A program made the translations under genes and the position numbers. The notes under the pieces are model-generated. The model did no database searches. It was not told the DNA's origin and worked only from the letters and a program-made list of their open reading frames with translations. DNA of 64,000 nucleotides from CALHVX01 sp964640725 (GTDB lineage Bacteria; Pseudomonadota; Gammaproteobacteria; Pseudomonadales; Azotimanducaceae): NCBI GenBank assembly GCA_964640725.1, contig CAZXIJ010000017.1, forward strand, positions 1-64,000. Direction: 5' to 3'. Shown piece after piece: positions 9,718 through 19,600 of this stretch. Positions within the stretch are counted from its first letter, which is position 1; every line of letters starts with the position of its first letter.

Positions 9718-10925
9718 CTCAACTCCGTATCGATCCGCATGTCGTTCTCCAGGGTCCGGTGAACCGGGCAGCGATCGGCAATTTCCAGCAGTCGCTGACG
9801 CTGCGCGGGATCCAGGTCTCCTTCGAGCGTAATGGTCCGCTGTAAGACGTCGATCCTTTTGTTAGCGTCCTCGCAGTTTTCGCAGTCTGTCAGGTGCTCG
9901 CGTCGGTGTGAGAGGCTGACCTGAATGCCGGTCAGCGGCAGCTTGCGGCGGTCCGCGTACATGCGCAGCGTCATTGAGGTACAGGTTCCCAGCGCCGCCA
10001 GCAAATGTTCGTAGGGATCCGGGCCTTCGTTGCTGCCCCCCACGGAGCGCGGCTCGTCCGCCAGCCAGCGATGGTCGTCCGAGCGGACCTCGGTCAGGAA
10101 GCCCGGCCCCAGCTCCCGCACCGCCACGGCGCCCCTGGCGACGGCCGGCGCCGAGTCCTGCGCAGGCTCGGGCAGATAGCGATGAGCCCAGGCCGCGATG
10201 GTGGCCGCAACATAGTCCGCGTCCTGCCGATTGGTGAGCAAGTGATCGGCGCTGTCCAGAGAAACGAAGCTCTTTGGATGCCGCGCCGCTCCGAAAATGC
10301 CGGACGCCTGATCGATGCCCACCACAGCATCCAGCGGCGCGTGCAGCACCAGCAGGGCTTTGCGCAGATTGTGGATCTCGGCGTCCACGGTCTGTCCCGC
10401 AAAGCCCTCGGCAAAATCCCTGCGCACGGAAAACTCGCGACCGCCAAGGGACAGGGCGAGCCGATCGTCGGGCTGCGCCGTGCCGGTCCCAAACTGCGCG
10501 ACAACATGCGCGGGTGACGCCGGCGAGCCAATGGTCACGACCGCGCGCGCCTCGGCAATGGCGCCAGCCGCTTTCAGCACGGCGGTGCCGCCCAGGCTAT
10601 GGCCGATGAGCAAAGCCGGGGCCTGGTATCGGTCGCGCAAAAAGTCTGCGGCCGCCACCAGGTCCTCGACATTGGCCGCAAAGCCCGTGTTGCCGAAGTC
10701 TCCCTGGGAATTGCCGAGGCCGGTAAAGTCAAAGCGCAACACCGCGATGCCCAGGTCAGATAAGGCACGACTGATCCGGGATGCCGCGAGGCTGTTCTTG
10801 CCACAGGTAAAACAGTGGGCAAAGAGCGCGACGGCTCGCACGTTCGGGCCCGCCGGCAAGGCCAGGGCGCCGGCCAGCTGCTCGCCCTGAGCGTTCGGAA
10901 ACTCTACTCTCTCGCTTCTACCCAT
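9714..10925 (-). CDS. Alpha/beta-hydrolase-OsmC fusion protein
   Basis: 403 residues from ATG 10925, which has GGAG 8 bases upstream; the frame extends further upstream without a good RBS. The first part (1-250) is an alpha/beta hydrolase: H-C-F-T-C-G-K-N oxyanion region, R-F-D-F-T-G-L-G-N-S, nucleophile elbow G-H-S-L-G-G, and a late H near D-S-A-D-H-L-L-T. The last 140 residues are an OsmC/Ohr-like domain with its two redox cysteines in L-G-T-C-T-S-M-T and A-D-R-C-P-V-H-R-T. This fusion is a known bacterial architecture; OsmC domains reduce organic hydroperoxides. It fits the oxidative-stress theme of the neighbourhood. Confidence 0.88.
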   Translation of the reverse strand: MGRSERVEFPNAQGEQLAGALALPAGPNVRAVALFAHCFTCGKNSLAASRISRALSDLGIAVLRFDFTGLGNSQGDFGNTGFAANVEDLVAAADFLRDRYQAPALLIGHSLGGTAVLKAAGAIAEARAVVTIGSPASPAHVVAQFGTGTAQPDDRLALSLGGREFSVRRDFAEGFAGQTVDAEIHNLRKALLVLHAPLDAVVGIDQASGIFGAARHPKSFVSLDSADHLLTNRQDADYVAATIAAWAHRYLPEPAQDSAPAVARGAVAVRELGPGFLTEVRSDDHRWLADEPRSVGGSNEGPDPYEHLLAALGTCTSMTLRMYADRRKLPLTGIQVSLSHRREHLTDCENCEDANKRIDVLQRTITLEGDLDPAQRQRLLEIADRCPVHRTLENDMRIDTELS

Positions 10926-11033
10926 GATCGGCTCCGTTGTTGCGTACTTGAACGCGCTCTGCGAGCCGCCAGCATAGCGAATCCGCACTCGCTCCCCTAC
11001 CATCGGCGACTGATCAACACCGATGCTTCAACC

Positions 11034-11882
11034 ATGCCGCAGGCCGTTCCCGAACCCTCCGAAACCGCTCGCGAAAAGCTCTCCCGGCACGTGGAAAGCC
11101 GGCCCGTGCAGTACCTGATCACTGCGCTGATCATCGTCAACGCCGTCGCCCTGGGCCTGGAAACGTCTGACGCCGTGCAGGCGCGCATCGGCGGCTTCCT
11201 GTCGTTGCTGGAAGATCTGGTACTGGCCGTGTTCGTGATCGAGATCCTGATCAAGCTCTACTGCTATCGCCTCGGCTTCTTCCGCAGCGGCTGGAACCTG
11301 ATGGACTTCGTGATTGTGGGTGTCTCGCTGCTCCCTGCCTCTGGACCGCTGGCCATCCTCCGAAGCCTGCGTATCCTGCGGGTACTGAGGCTCCTGTCCA
11401 CCGTGCCGCGCCTGCGACAGCTTACAGAGTCGCTGCTGGCCGCCCTGCCCAGCATCGGCTGGATCCTGTTCATGCTGAGCCTGGTGTTCTACATTTTTGG
11501 CGTGCTGGGCACCGAGCTGTTCGGCGCGGCCTTCCCGGCGTGGTTCGGCACCCTCGGCGCGAGTCTCTACAGCCTGTTCCAGGTGATGACGCTGGAAAGC
11601 TGGTCCATGGGCATTGCGCGACCGGTCATGGCGCAGTTCGGCTGGGCCTGGCTCTACTTCGTGACTTTCATTCTGATCTCCGCCTTCACCATCCTGAACC
11701 TGTTCATCGGCATCATCGTCAACTCCATGCAATCGCTGCACTGGGAGGAAGAGGAACAGAAGCGCGTGGAGAGCGAAGAAACCGCGCACGCGGAGCGGGA
11801 GGAGCTCATGCAGCTGGTGCGGGACATGTCCCGGCGGCTGGAGCGCATAGAAGCTTCAGCGCCGCCGCGCCCTTCGCCCTGA
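11034..11882 (+). CDS. Bacterial voltage-gated sodium channel (NaChBac/NavAb family)
   Basis: 282 residues with the single six-helix repeat of the bacterial Nav family. The S4 voltage sensor carries arginines every third residue (R110, R113, R116, R119). The selectivity filter T-L-E-S-W-S-M (186-192) is the signature of Na+-selective BacNav channels. S6 is F-T-I-L-N-L-F-I-G-I-I-V-N-S-M, followed by a highly charged coiled-coil tail (about 238-275) that assembles the tetramer. It sits in the inner membrane and passes Na+ on depolarisation; such channels are frequent in marine and alkaliphilic bacteria and have been linked to motility and pH control. It appears to be monocistronic. Confidence 0.95.
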   Translation: MPQAVPEPSETAREKLSRHVESRPVQYLITALIIVNAVALGLETSDAVQARIGGFLSLLEDLVLAVFVIEILIKLYCYRLGFFRSGWNLMDFVIVGVSLLPASGPLAILRSLRILRVLRLLSTVPRLRQLTESLLAALPSIGWILFMLSLVFYIFGVLGTELFGAAFPAWFGTLGASLYSLFQVMTLESWSMGIARPVMAQFGWAWLYFVTFILISAFTILNLFIGIIVNSMQSLHWEEEEQKRVESEETAHAEREELMQLVRDMSRRLERIEASAPPRPSP

Positions 11883-11909
11883 CGGCGGCGCCCGGCGCGC
11901 GGGGGGCTG

Positions 11910-12371
11910 TTACCGCGCGAGGCGAAAAGCGGCGCCGCCCTCAAAGTCCGCGGAGTCCGCGGGCAGGTCGCCCACGAGCTCCGGGAAGTCAGCGCGGTAA
12001 CGGTCCAGATAGCGGACGTAAGCCGCCGGCGCGCGATCCTCCGCTGCTACGGCATTCAGGGCATAGGCGGCATCGCCCATGCGCAAGGTCACTGCCGGGT
12101 CCTGCAAGGCCGCCTGCACCCAGCCGCTGTCGCGAGCCCCGAAAACATAGAGCTCGTTGTCGGCCTCGACAATCCAGATGTTGACGACCCGCGGCAGCAG
12201 GCCACCGCTCGTTTTAAGCTGCACGGTCATCGGCAGCTCGACGGTGCGCCAGTCTGCCGGCGCGGCCGTCGCCGTGCCGCCCAGCCAAACCCCCGGCATC
12301 GGCCCAATCGGCGCCATGGCCAGCGCTACGCCAGCGGCCAACAGCAACGCCAGCACAATATTGCGGATCAT
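11910..12371 (-). CDS. Membrane-anchored or exported protein, possible split-barrel flavin/F420-type fold
   Basis: 153 residues with an N-terminal hydrophobic helix (I-V-L-A-L-L-L-A-A-G-V-A-L-A-M). The body (W-R-T-V-E-L-P, P-R-V-V-N-I-W-I-V-E-A-D-N-E-L-Y-V-F, D-P-A-V-T-L-R-M-G-D-A-A-Y-A-L) resembles the split beta-barrel of PPOX or deazaflavin-dependent proteins, but I cannot confirm this. Its ATG overlaps the cupin gene stop (ATGA), so the two are translated together. Function unknown. Confidence 0.6.
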   Translation of the reverse strand: MIRNIVLALLLAAGVALAMAPIGPMPGVWLGGTATAAPADWRTVELPMTVQLKTSGGLLPRVVNIWIVEADNELYVFGARDSGWVQAALQDPAVTLRMGDAAYALNAVAAEDRAPAAYVRYLDRYRADFPELVGDLPADSADFEGGAAFRLAR

Positions 12372-12850
12372 GATGACGCGCCTTTGGCATCGCCGATGGC
12401 GACTTCGAAGCCGGCCTGGCCCCCGCCCTGAGCCGCCTGCTGCAATCGGGCCATCTCCTCCCAGCCGAGGTAGCTGGTCAGTCCGTTGTCGTCGTAGAAC
12501 ACGACCGGCCCGTCGCAGATGAACAGGTACTCCGTGTCCTCCAGCGCAATGGTCTCGCCATGCAGCACCCCGTTGGGCTCGTAGTCGTAGTCGCCTGCGT
12601 TCAGCACGCCGTCGCGCACCTTGAGCTGGCCTTTGAGAACATAGGTGTGAGCATCTGACAGGTGCTTGTGCGGCGCGGCGCGATAGCCCTGCTTCCAGCG
12701 AAACAGCGCCGCCCAGCGGCCCGTCTCCGGGCCCGTCCACAGCACCTTGATCCAGGCCTGGCCTGGCTCGGTTTCAATCCAGGGCTCATCGGCGCGAACG
12801 ATGATGTCGGCCAGCTGGTCGTTAATCGGGTTGATGTTCTGCAGCGGCAT
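12368..12850 (-). CDS. Cupin-domain protein (ChrR/dioxygenase-like)
   Basis: 160 residues from ATG 12850, chosen because GGAGGGG lies just upstream. The cupin motifs are H-K-H-L-S-D-A-H-T-Y-V-L-K-G (metal His cluster) and G-V-L-H-G-E-T-I-A. The first motif binds a divalent metal, as in ChrR-like cupins and 2,4'-dihydroxyacetophenone dioxygenase relatives. The substrate is unknown. The downstream gene is translationally coupled. Confidence 0.75.
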   Translation of the reverse strand: MPLQNINPINDQLADIIVRADEPWIETEPGQAWIKVLWTGPETGRWAALFRWKQGYRAAPHKHLSDAHTYVLKGQLKVRDGVLNAGDYDYEPNGVLHGETIALEDTEYLFICDGPVVFYDDNGLTSYLGWEEMARLQQAAQGGGQAGFEVAIGDAKGASS

Positions 12851-12922
12851 TGGGGCTCCCCTCCAAAGTGGCGCGAGCGCCAAATATGAACGCAATGCCC
12901 GGGAAATGCACCGACGCCCGAA

Positions 12923-13414
12923 TCACGCCGGCCGGACCAGTTCAGCCAGACCCCCGGGCGAAAGGATCTCGATCCAGTAGCCGTCGGGGTCCTGGATGAA
13001 TGCCAGCCCCTTCATGGCACCGTCGTCCGGGCGTTTCACAAAGGAGGCGCCGAGGATTTCGAAGCGCTTACAGGCTTCGTAGACATCGGGCACAGAGATG
13101 CCAATGTGGCCAAAGCCCCGGGGCTCGTCGTTGCCGTTGTGGTGCTGCAGGGCCGGATCGTTTTCCGTGCCCCAGTTGTGGGTCAGCTCCAGCAACGCCG
13201 GCTGCGCAAACAGCCAGCGGGCGCGCTCTGCGGGATCTTCGGGTATCGGGGACTGCGGGTACCCCAGAAAGAACAGCGAAAAAGACATCGCCTCGAAATC
13301 GAAGCGCTCCAGCAGGGTCATGCCCAGCACCTCGGTGTAAAACGGCAGGGACTGCGTCGGGTCCTTGATCCGCAGCATGGTCTGGTTGAGCACGAAGCCT
13401 TCGGTCTGGGACAT
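12923..13414 (-). CDS. gloA: Lactoylglutathione lyase (glyoxalase I)
   Basis: 163 residues from ATG 13414 (GGAG 7 bases upstream). The four metal ligands of glyoxalase I can be placed: Gln in L-N-Q-T-M-L-R-I-K-D, Glu in L-L-E-L-T-H-N-W-G, His in G-F-G-H-I-G-I-S-V and Glu in G-Y-W-I-E-I-L. It converts the methylglyoxal-glutathione hemithioacetal to S-lactoylglutathione. The extra central loop makes it longer than the E. coli Ni-type enzyme and closer to the longer Zn-type form. It is divergent from the cyclase gene. Confidence 0.92.
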   Translation of the reverse strand: MSQTEGFVLNQTMLRIKDPTQSLPFYTEVLGMTLLERFDFEAMSFSLFFLGYPQSPIPEDPAERARWLFAQPALLELTHNWGTENDPALQHHNGNDEPRGFGHIGISVPDVYEACKRFEILGASFVKRPDDGAMKGLAFIQDPDGYWIEILSPGGLAELVRPA

Positions 13415-13506
13415 GGGATTCTCCGCGGTGCCGGGCAGTTCTGGGGCCACCATTTGGCCACTGCGGGAAGCTGCCGGCAATTCGCTTCGCCTGGCAGTTT
13501 GGTACA

Positions 13507-16500
13507 GTGACCTCGAGGGTTTGGGCGAGATTCACTGTGGACAGCACGCGGCGCCAAAAGCGCTCCAGCCGACGATATCTCACGGCCGTATTCTCCGACC
13601 TGAGCCATTCCACCCGGCTGGCGGGCAGCTCGGACCCGGAGGCTTTCGCCGCTCTGCTGGACCGGCTTGGCCTGCTGTTCGAAGAGGTCATCACCCGCCA
13701 TGGCGGCACGATTCTGCAAATTCGCGGGGACGGCGTGTTTGCGGCCTTCGGGCTGCACCCGCAGGAAGACGCGGCGCGGCAGGCCGCCATCGCCGCTGTG
13801 GAACTGCACGAACAGGTTCGCCAATTGCCCAGAGACGGCCTGCCGGCAGACGCCGAGCCGCTGACGCTGCATTCCGGCATCCACTCCAGCTACGTGGTCG
13901 CGATCGAAGGCGATCAGGTGTCCGGCAAGTACACGCTGGTGGGCGAGGCAGGCAACCTGGCCGCCAAGCTGTCGGACGCGGCAGGGGCCGACGAGATCCT
14001 GATGACTGACAGCAGCCTGGCGACCTCTCGGCGCTTCTTCGCCCTGGGACCGCCGCGCTCGATCAGGCTCGGTGATCTGGCCGCGCCGTTCCCGATCCAG
14101 CACATTACCGGCCTGGCAGGAAGCAAGGCCGATCCGAACACCGAGCGCGCACCGCTCATCGGCCGCAGCGCGCCCCTGTCGGTTTTGCGGCAGGCGCAGA
14201 CGACGAGCGAACTGGCGCAATCTCAGGTGGTTGCCGTGACCGGCCCTGCCGGTATCGGCAAGACCCGGCTCACGGAAGACTTTCTGGCACCGCTGGCCTC
14301 GAGCCCGTGCCGGGTCTTGCGAAGTTACTGCGAGGCCGGCCAGAACGCCGAGCCGCTGCAACCCATCCTGCAAATACTGCGGGAGGTTCTCGGCACGCCG
14401 GAGACCCGGCAGGGGGCCACGCCGGACTTTTCCGGCCCGCTCCAGCGACTGTCCCCCGGGCTCGAGGTGCATGCCGAAACCGTCAACAGTTTGCTCTACC
14501 CGCTGCTCGCGCAGGCTCACCCGGGCGAGCGGCCCCTGTTTCGCGCCTTCACGGACGTGCTCACTGCCCTGGCTGCGGAACAGCCTTTGATCATCCTGAT
14601 CGATGACTGGCACTGGGCGGACGACCTGACCCTGGCAACGATTGACCACGCCGCCCGGCGGGTCACCAGCCGCCTGCTATTGCTGCAGTGTTCGCGAGAC
14701 ACGATGACCCGCGGCCAGGCGGACCAGATCATTGAGCTCGGACCGCTGGACAGAGCACACGGCGCGGCGCTGATCGATGCGCTGATGCCGACGCCAGACG
14801 CGGAGCAAATTCTGGCGGTGCTCGAAGCGTCCGGAGGCAATCCGCTGTTCATCGAAGAAATCTGCCACGCCATCGGCAGGCCCGACGCCGAGCCCGCAAG
14901 CCAGCACTGGCAATCTGCGCCGGTGCCTACCCGGCTGGCCGAGCTCATCGCGTCGCGCATCAACCGGCTGGAGCCGGCCCAGCTGGCACTGCTGCAGAAG
15001 CTGTCGGTTATCGGCAACGTGGTGCCGCAGTGGCTGCTGGCAGCGGCCACCGCTCACGAACACGTTGATCCGCTTGTGAGCGAGCTGGCGGCCCTGGATC
15101 TGGTGTACGCCGTGCACGATGAGCAGTCGCTGCGGTTCAAGCACGGCGTCACCCGCGACGTGGTACTCGATTCTCTGAGCCGCGAAGCCCGCAGCGAGCT
15201 GCACGCCAGCATGGCCGTCATCATCGAGGCCCGCTACCCCGACACGGAGCGGGGCGCGATTTTAGAAACCCTTGCGTACCACTACGGGCAAACCGAGCAG
15301 CACCGCCTCGCCGCGGACTATGCCGAAGCGGCCGGCGACAAAGCCGTCGCCGCAGGCGTCACGGATCGCGTGCGCCTGCAATATCAGGCCGCGCTGAGCG
15401 CTCTCGACCGCATCGAGGATGAGGACGTTTACGAGCGCTGGGTCGCGATCGCCAAACGGCTGGCTCTGGCCTGCCTGTTCGATGCGGAGCCCAGCCAGTG
15501 CGATATCTATCGACAGCTGATCCGCCGAGCGGTGCTGCGCGGCGACTCCGCCAACGAGCTCGACGGCGAGTACTGGCTGGCCTATCTGAACTACGCGCTG
15601 GGCAACGCGCCGGAAGCCATCAAGCACGTCGACCGCGCACACTTTCTGGCCGGGCACATTGGCAGCCCGGCGATCCAGACCCAGGTGCTGTCGACCTGGG
15701 GACAGGCCCGGGCGCTGGCCTGCGACTACGACGGCGCGATGCCCGCTATGGACAACGCCCTGCGCCAGCAGGAGCCTTACAAGCGCAAAGCGGGCGTTGC
15801 CTTCGCCTACGCCTACTCTCTAGCGTGCAAGGCCATGGTGCTGGGTGATCGGGGGCAGTTTGCCGAAGCCTTCGAATGCCTGGATGAAGCCGAGGTTCTG
15901 ACCGATGGCCCCGTGCATCCGGTGCACGGCTCGATCGTGTCCATGAAAACTGCGGTGCTGATCTGGCAAGGCAATTGGGAAGGCGCCGAAGCCGCTGCGC
16001 AATCCAACATCGAAATCGGCAAGCGCACAGGCAGCCGCTACATTACCGCGGCTGGCACGGCGCTCCTGGGCTACGCGCGCTGGCAGCGAGACCCGGACGC
16101 CGAGCTGGAGGAGATCGGCCGCGCGCTGGCATGGATCGAGCGACACCACCAGACGATCTGGACCTCCCTGCACTTCAGTTGGTACTGCGAGATGCTGGTC
16201 AAGCGCAAAGCCTACGAAGCCGCGCGCCGCGCAGCGGTTTGGGTCCTGCAGCGCGCGCGCAAGCGGGAGCTGCTGGGCGAGTCCGTTGCCTACTGCGCAC
16301 TGGCGGAGATTCCTGGCCCGAACGCACCGGAAACCGCCGACCGCTGCTTCGCCCGAGCCCTTCGCTCCGCCGAGAAAAGGCAATCCCCCCGGGAGCTGGC
16401 CCTGGTGCGGTTTCGGCGGGCCGTGCACTTCCGGGCCTCTGTGCCGGCAGAAGACACTGACCGGATATTGAGCGCGTGCGAGGACACCTTCAGCAAGCTT

Positions 16501-16623
16501 GGCATGTATGCCCACGCCGCCCGGGTACAGCAGAGCCGAAATACGCTGACGGCCGGCGCGCTCAGATCGGCGGATCGAACAGCACCGCTCCGTCCGCCGG
16601 TGCCCGCCGAAGAGCACCGTTAA
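13507..16623 (+). CDS. Class III nucleotide cyclase-AAA ATPase-TPR protein
   Basis: 1038 residues from GTG 13507; GTG 13537 is equally plausible. The N-terminal cyclase domain (about 22-185) has both metal-binding aspartates (F-S-D-L-S-H-S-T, D31, and R-G-D-G-V-F-A-A-F, D75) and the Asn of G-N-L-A-A-K-L, but the residue four after that Asn, normally the transition-state Arg, is Lys. Next comes a STAND-like ATPase (Walker A G-P-A-G-I-G-K-T-R, Walker B L-I-I-L-I-D-D-W-H-W-A-D), then about 450 residues of TPR-like helical repeats. Such proteins are thought to make cAMP or act as signal scaffolds. A Crp-type gene lies 4 kb away. The 3' end overlaps the convergent DyP-P450 gene by 62 bases. Confidence 0.88.
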   Translation: MTSRVWARFTVDSTRRQKRSSRRYLTAVFSDLSHSTRLAGSSDPEAFAALLDRLGLLFEEVITRHGGTILQIRGDGVFAAFGLHPQEDAARQAAIAAVELHEQVRQLPRDGLPADAEPLTLHSGIHSSYVVAIEGDQVSGKYTLVGEAGNLAAKLSDAAGADEILMTDSSLATSRRFFALGPPRSIRLGDLAAPFPIQHITGLAGSKADPNTERAPLIGRSAPLSVLRQAQTTSELAQSQVVAVTGPAGIGKTRLTEDFLAPLASSPCRVLRSYCEAGQNAEPLQPILQILREVLGTPETRQGATPDFSGPLQRLSPGLEVHAETVNSLLYPLLAQAHPGERPLFRAFTDVLTALAAEQPLIILIDDWHWADDLTLATIDHAARRVTSRLLLLQCSRDTMTRGQADQIIELGPLDRAHGAALIDALMPTPDAEQILAVLEASGGNPLFIEEICHAIGRPDAEPASQHWQSAPVPTRLAELIASRINRLEPAQLALLQKLSVIGNVVPQWLLAAATAHEHVDPLVSELAALDLVYAVHDEQSLRFKHGVTRDVVLDSLSREARSELHASMAVIIEARYPDTERGAILETLAYHYGQTEQHRLAADYAEAAGDKAVAAGVTDRVRLQYQAALSALDRIEDEDVYERWVAIAKRLALACLFDAEPSQCDIYRQLIRRAVLRGDSANELDGEYWLAYLNYALGNAPEAIKHVDRAHFLAGHIGSPAIQTQVLSTWGQARALACDYDGAMPAMDNALRQQEPYKRKAGVAFAYAYSLACKAMVLGDRGQFAEAFECLDEAEVLTDGPVHPVHGSIVSMKTAVLIWQGNWEGAEAAAQSNIEIGKRTGSRYITAAGTALLGYARWQRDPDAELEEIGRALAWIERHHQTIWTSLHFSWYCEMLVKRKAYEAARRAAVWVLQRARKRELLGESVAYCALAEIPGPNAPETADRCFARALRSAEKRQSPRELALVRFRRAVHFRASVPAEDTDRILSACEDTFSKLGMYAHAARVQQSRNTLTAGALRSADRTAPLRPPVPAEEHR

Positions 16624-19600
16624 GGTCAAACAGCGCCGCGATCATGCCCAGCAGTGTGCCCACCCCCAGCTTTTGCCCGGGACAGGCGTGCGTCGGCTTG
16701 GGCACGTCGCCGTAGTTGCCGCCAAAAGCCGCTGACATGTCTGCGAAGCCGGATTGCGCGGTGGCGCTGGACAGCCCGAGCACGACCACATCGTTCTTGC
16801 GCACCGCCTTGCCGCCCAGCACCGTATCCTGCTCCGCCTGCCGATGAATCATGGCCGGTATCGGTCGGCTGGCGATGGTCTGCACCAGCTGCGGGCGAAC
16901 TCCATCGATCGCGCTGGCCAGAGGTTCAAGGCCCTGAGCGCGGGCTGCCAGATAGCTGTTCTGCACGCGCCAGAGCTCGCGGCCCCGGATCCACTCCCGG
17001 ACGGAAAAGAAGAAATTGCCCTGCACCGTCGGCATGTAGCCGAGCAACGCGCCAAGCAGGACGCCGGCGAAGTCGTCTTCGAGGCCATCTCGCTGCAGCA
17101 CTCGGTAAACCGCATGCAGCACAGGCTTACGGGCCAAAGCCTGCGGCTCAGCAACAAGCGCTTCAACGTAGTTCTCAACGCCAGCCCGTAGACGCTGCCC
17201 GTCGTGCTCAGCCCGCTCGTCCACTTGCCGGGTCGGCTGCGGTTGAAAGACGTAACGCGACGAGGAGATCACGTGGTACGGGCAGTGCACGGTCGTCTCA
17301 CCGCTCGAAGGCTGACCGCCGGCCATCACGAAAGCAGCAGCACCGGCAGCGGTGCGGTCATTACCGCTCAGCCGGGCGAACAGCTCCAGCATGGTCTCGC
17401 CGTCGGGCACACCGAACCAGTGCTTGGCCACTTCAGCGAGCAGCAGGTCGGCATACTTGGGCAACGGGATCGTCGCCTGTCCGCTGACCTGGCTTAGACC
17501 GGTCAGCAGACCCGATCCTGCCTGGTAGGCCACGGCGAACGCGTCCGCTTCCGAGATGCCGTAGAAGACCATGTTCGCCGCATTCGCTCGGCGATCGTGC
17601 TCCGGCGGATCCATGCCCAGATAGTTTTCGCCCACGCAATGCGCAAGCCGCCGGGCGTAGCGCGCGACCGAGAAGTGGGTCGGCTTCGCCAGCACCTGGG
17701 CCACCAGGCCCGCTTCGCCCACCAGAACACCGAAGGGGGTCCGCAGCACGCCGGCATGGCGATCCCGCACCGCTTGCCAGAGCGCCCGATCCTGCCGATG
17801 GTCCAGGGCGTCCTTTTCTTCCAGCAGACGTTTCCACTGGTCCTTTGCTGCCGCAGGGTCCCGCGCTTCCAGGCTCTGCAGCGAGTCGATTAACGCCTGG
17901 CCTTCGCCAGCCCAGTCGCGCTCGGGCACCGATGGCGCCGACAGGATCTCAGCCAGCCCGGCGCGGCTCGGCACGAACAGGTACAGGCCCCAGTCCAGCA
18001 ACACAAAGGGCTGCTCGCCGAGATCGACGGGATCGCCGTTCGCCAGACGATAGCGCCGCGGCTGCCCCGGCTGGGGCACACCGGTGATGGGGTCGCTCAG
18101 ATCGCTGTAGGGAGCCGTGCGATTGCCGCCGCTGAGCCAGCGCTGCAACACCTCGAACTGCTCGGGGATACTGGCGTTGTAGCCCTGAAACAGCAGGCCA
18201 CGGCGCTGGTTCGCCGTTTCCGGCGAGTACGCCGGCCCCCAGGACATGCCGCGCCGCACAAGCCGCGGTACTGTGCTGCCCTGATCGCGCGGATTGATCC
18301 TGCGAACGTGAGAGAACATCGGGCACTGAGCGCCATCGGGGTCATCCTGAAAATCGAACGCGTTGGGCCCCGCATGCGATACCAACGGCGTGCCGTCCTG
18401 CTGGCGGCCCATCAGTAACGCGCCGAGCTGAGCCGCCGAGCGAGGCTCTTGGGCGGGCGCTTCGGCGGCCCGCGCCAACGCATCGTCCAGAGCCACCACG
18501 TCCTGCGCCAGCTTGCGCAGAACCAGGAAGCTGCCGTCCTTGAACAACGGCTCCTGCCACTGCGGGCCCACGGTATCGTCGCGGCTGTTGCGACGTCCCA
18601 GAAAGACATCGCCTGGCGCTATCAACTCGGGGTCGTCTGCCGCATCGCCGGCATCAGCGACTGCCGGGTTGCTGATGCCATCGCGAAACCCGAAGTGTTC
18701 CTGCGGCGCACCGGGCGCTCCCAGCGCGTAGGTGGGCTGCACGTGCAGCACTCGGACCGCACCAGATGCCTGTCGCTCAAGCGCGGCCAACACCTCCTGC
18801 AGCCGTTGATCCAGCTCGGAGGAGCGCTCCGCCGGGTCGGCCTGCCGACGCAGCTGCAGTACCAGATCGACCGATTCCAGATTGACGCGTTGCAGCGCCG
18901 CCGCGTCTTCGCTGTTGGGCCAGTTACGTTCCGGCAGGGTCCAGCGGTCCGGATGGTTGAAGCGCACATCGCCGATCAGCCCGGCGCGCGCCGCCATGCC
19001 CTGCACAAACGCTGGCGGAAACCGGTCCACCTGATCCGGGGCCAGGCCGATCCGGCGCAAGCCTTCGGGGGTAAAGGCAAGGTTCTGGTAGACGCCCTGG
19101 TCCTGTTGCCCGCCCCAGGACAGCTGCGGCGACAACGTCTGCAGAAAAGCCCTGGCACCTGCCGCATCGCAAATCGTCAGCAGCGCAACCACGCCCACGT
19201 TCGCCGACAGCGGCGCGAGGATCCCGCCCTGTACTGCATCGCTCGCCGGCGGCGCTGCCGCTTCCGGATCACGGATCGGAGCGACGGGCGTTTCCTGCCA
19301 GTCTTCGAACCAGTTCAGCTCGGTAGAGAAAACTGCGCCGAGGATTTTGAGGGCTTGCGTACCGTTGGTGTTCCAGTCCCTGCGACGCGGAAACTCTGCC
19401 TCCGGCAGCACCGCGCGAGCTGTGCGAATCAGGAAATCGTGGTCCGCGCTGGTCTTGGGATACAGCTCCGTGAGCGCGTGAAACGCCGAGACGGCCTGCA
19501 CGCCGGTCTTGATGTACTCCACGTAGCTTGAACCGCTCAGCGGTGCACGGACCTGCGCCGCTGTTTCTTCCGGGGACTGCAACGCAAGGGTTGCGAGTGC

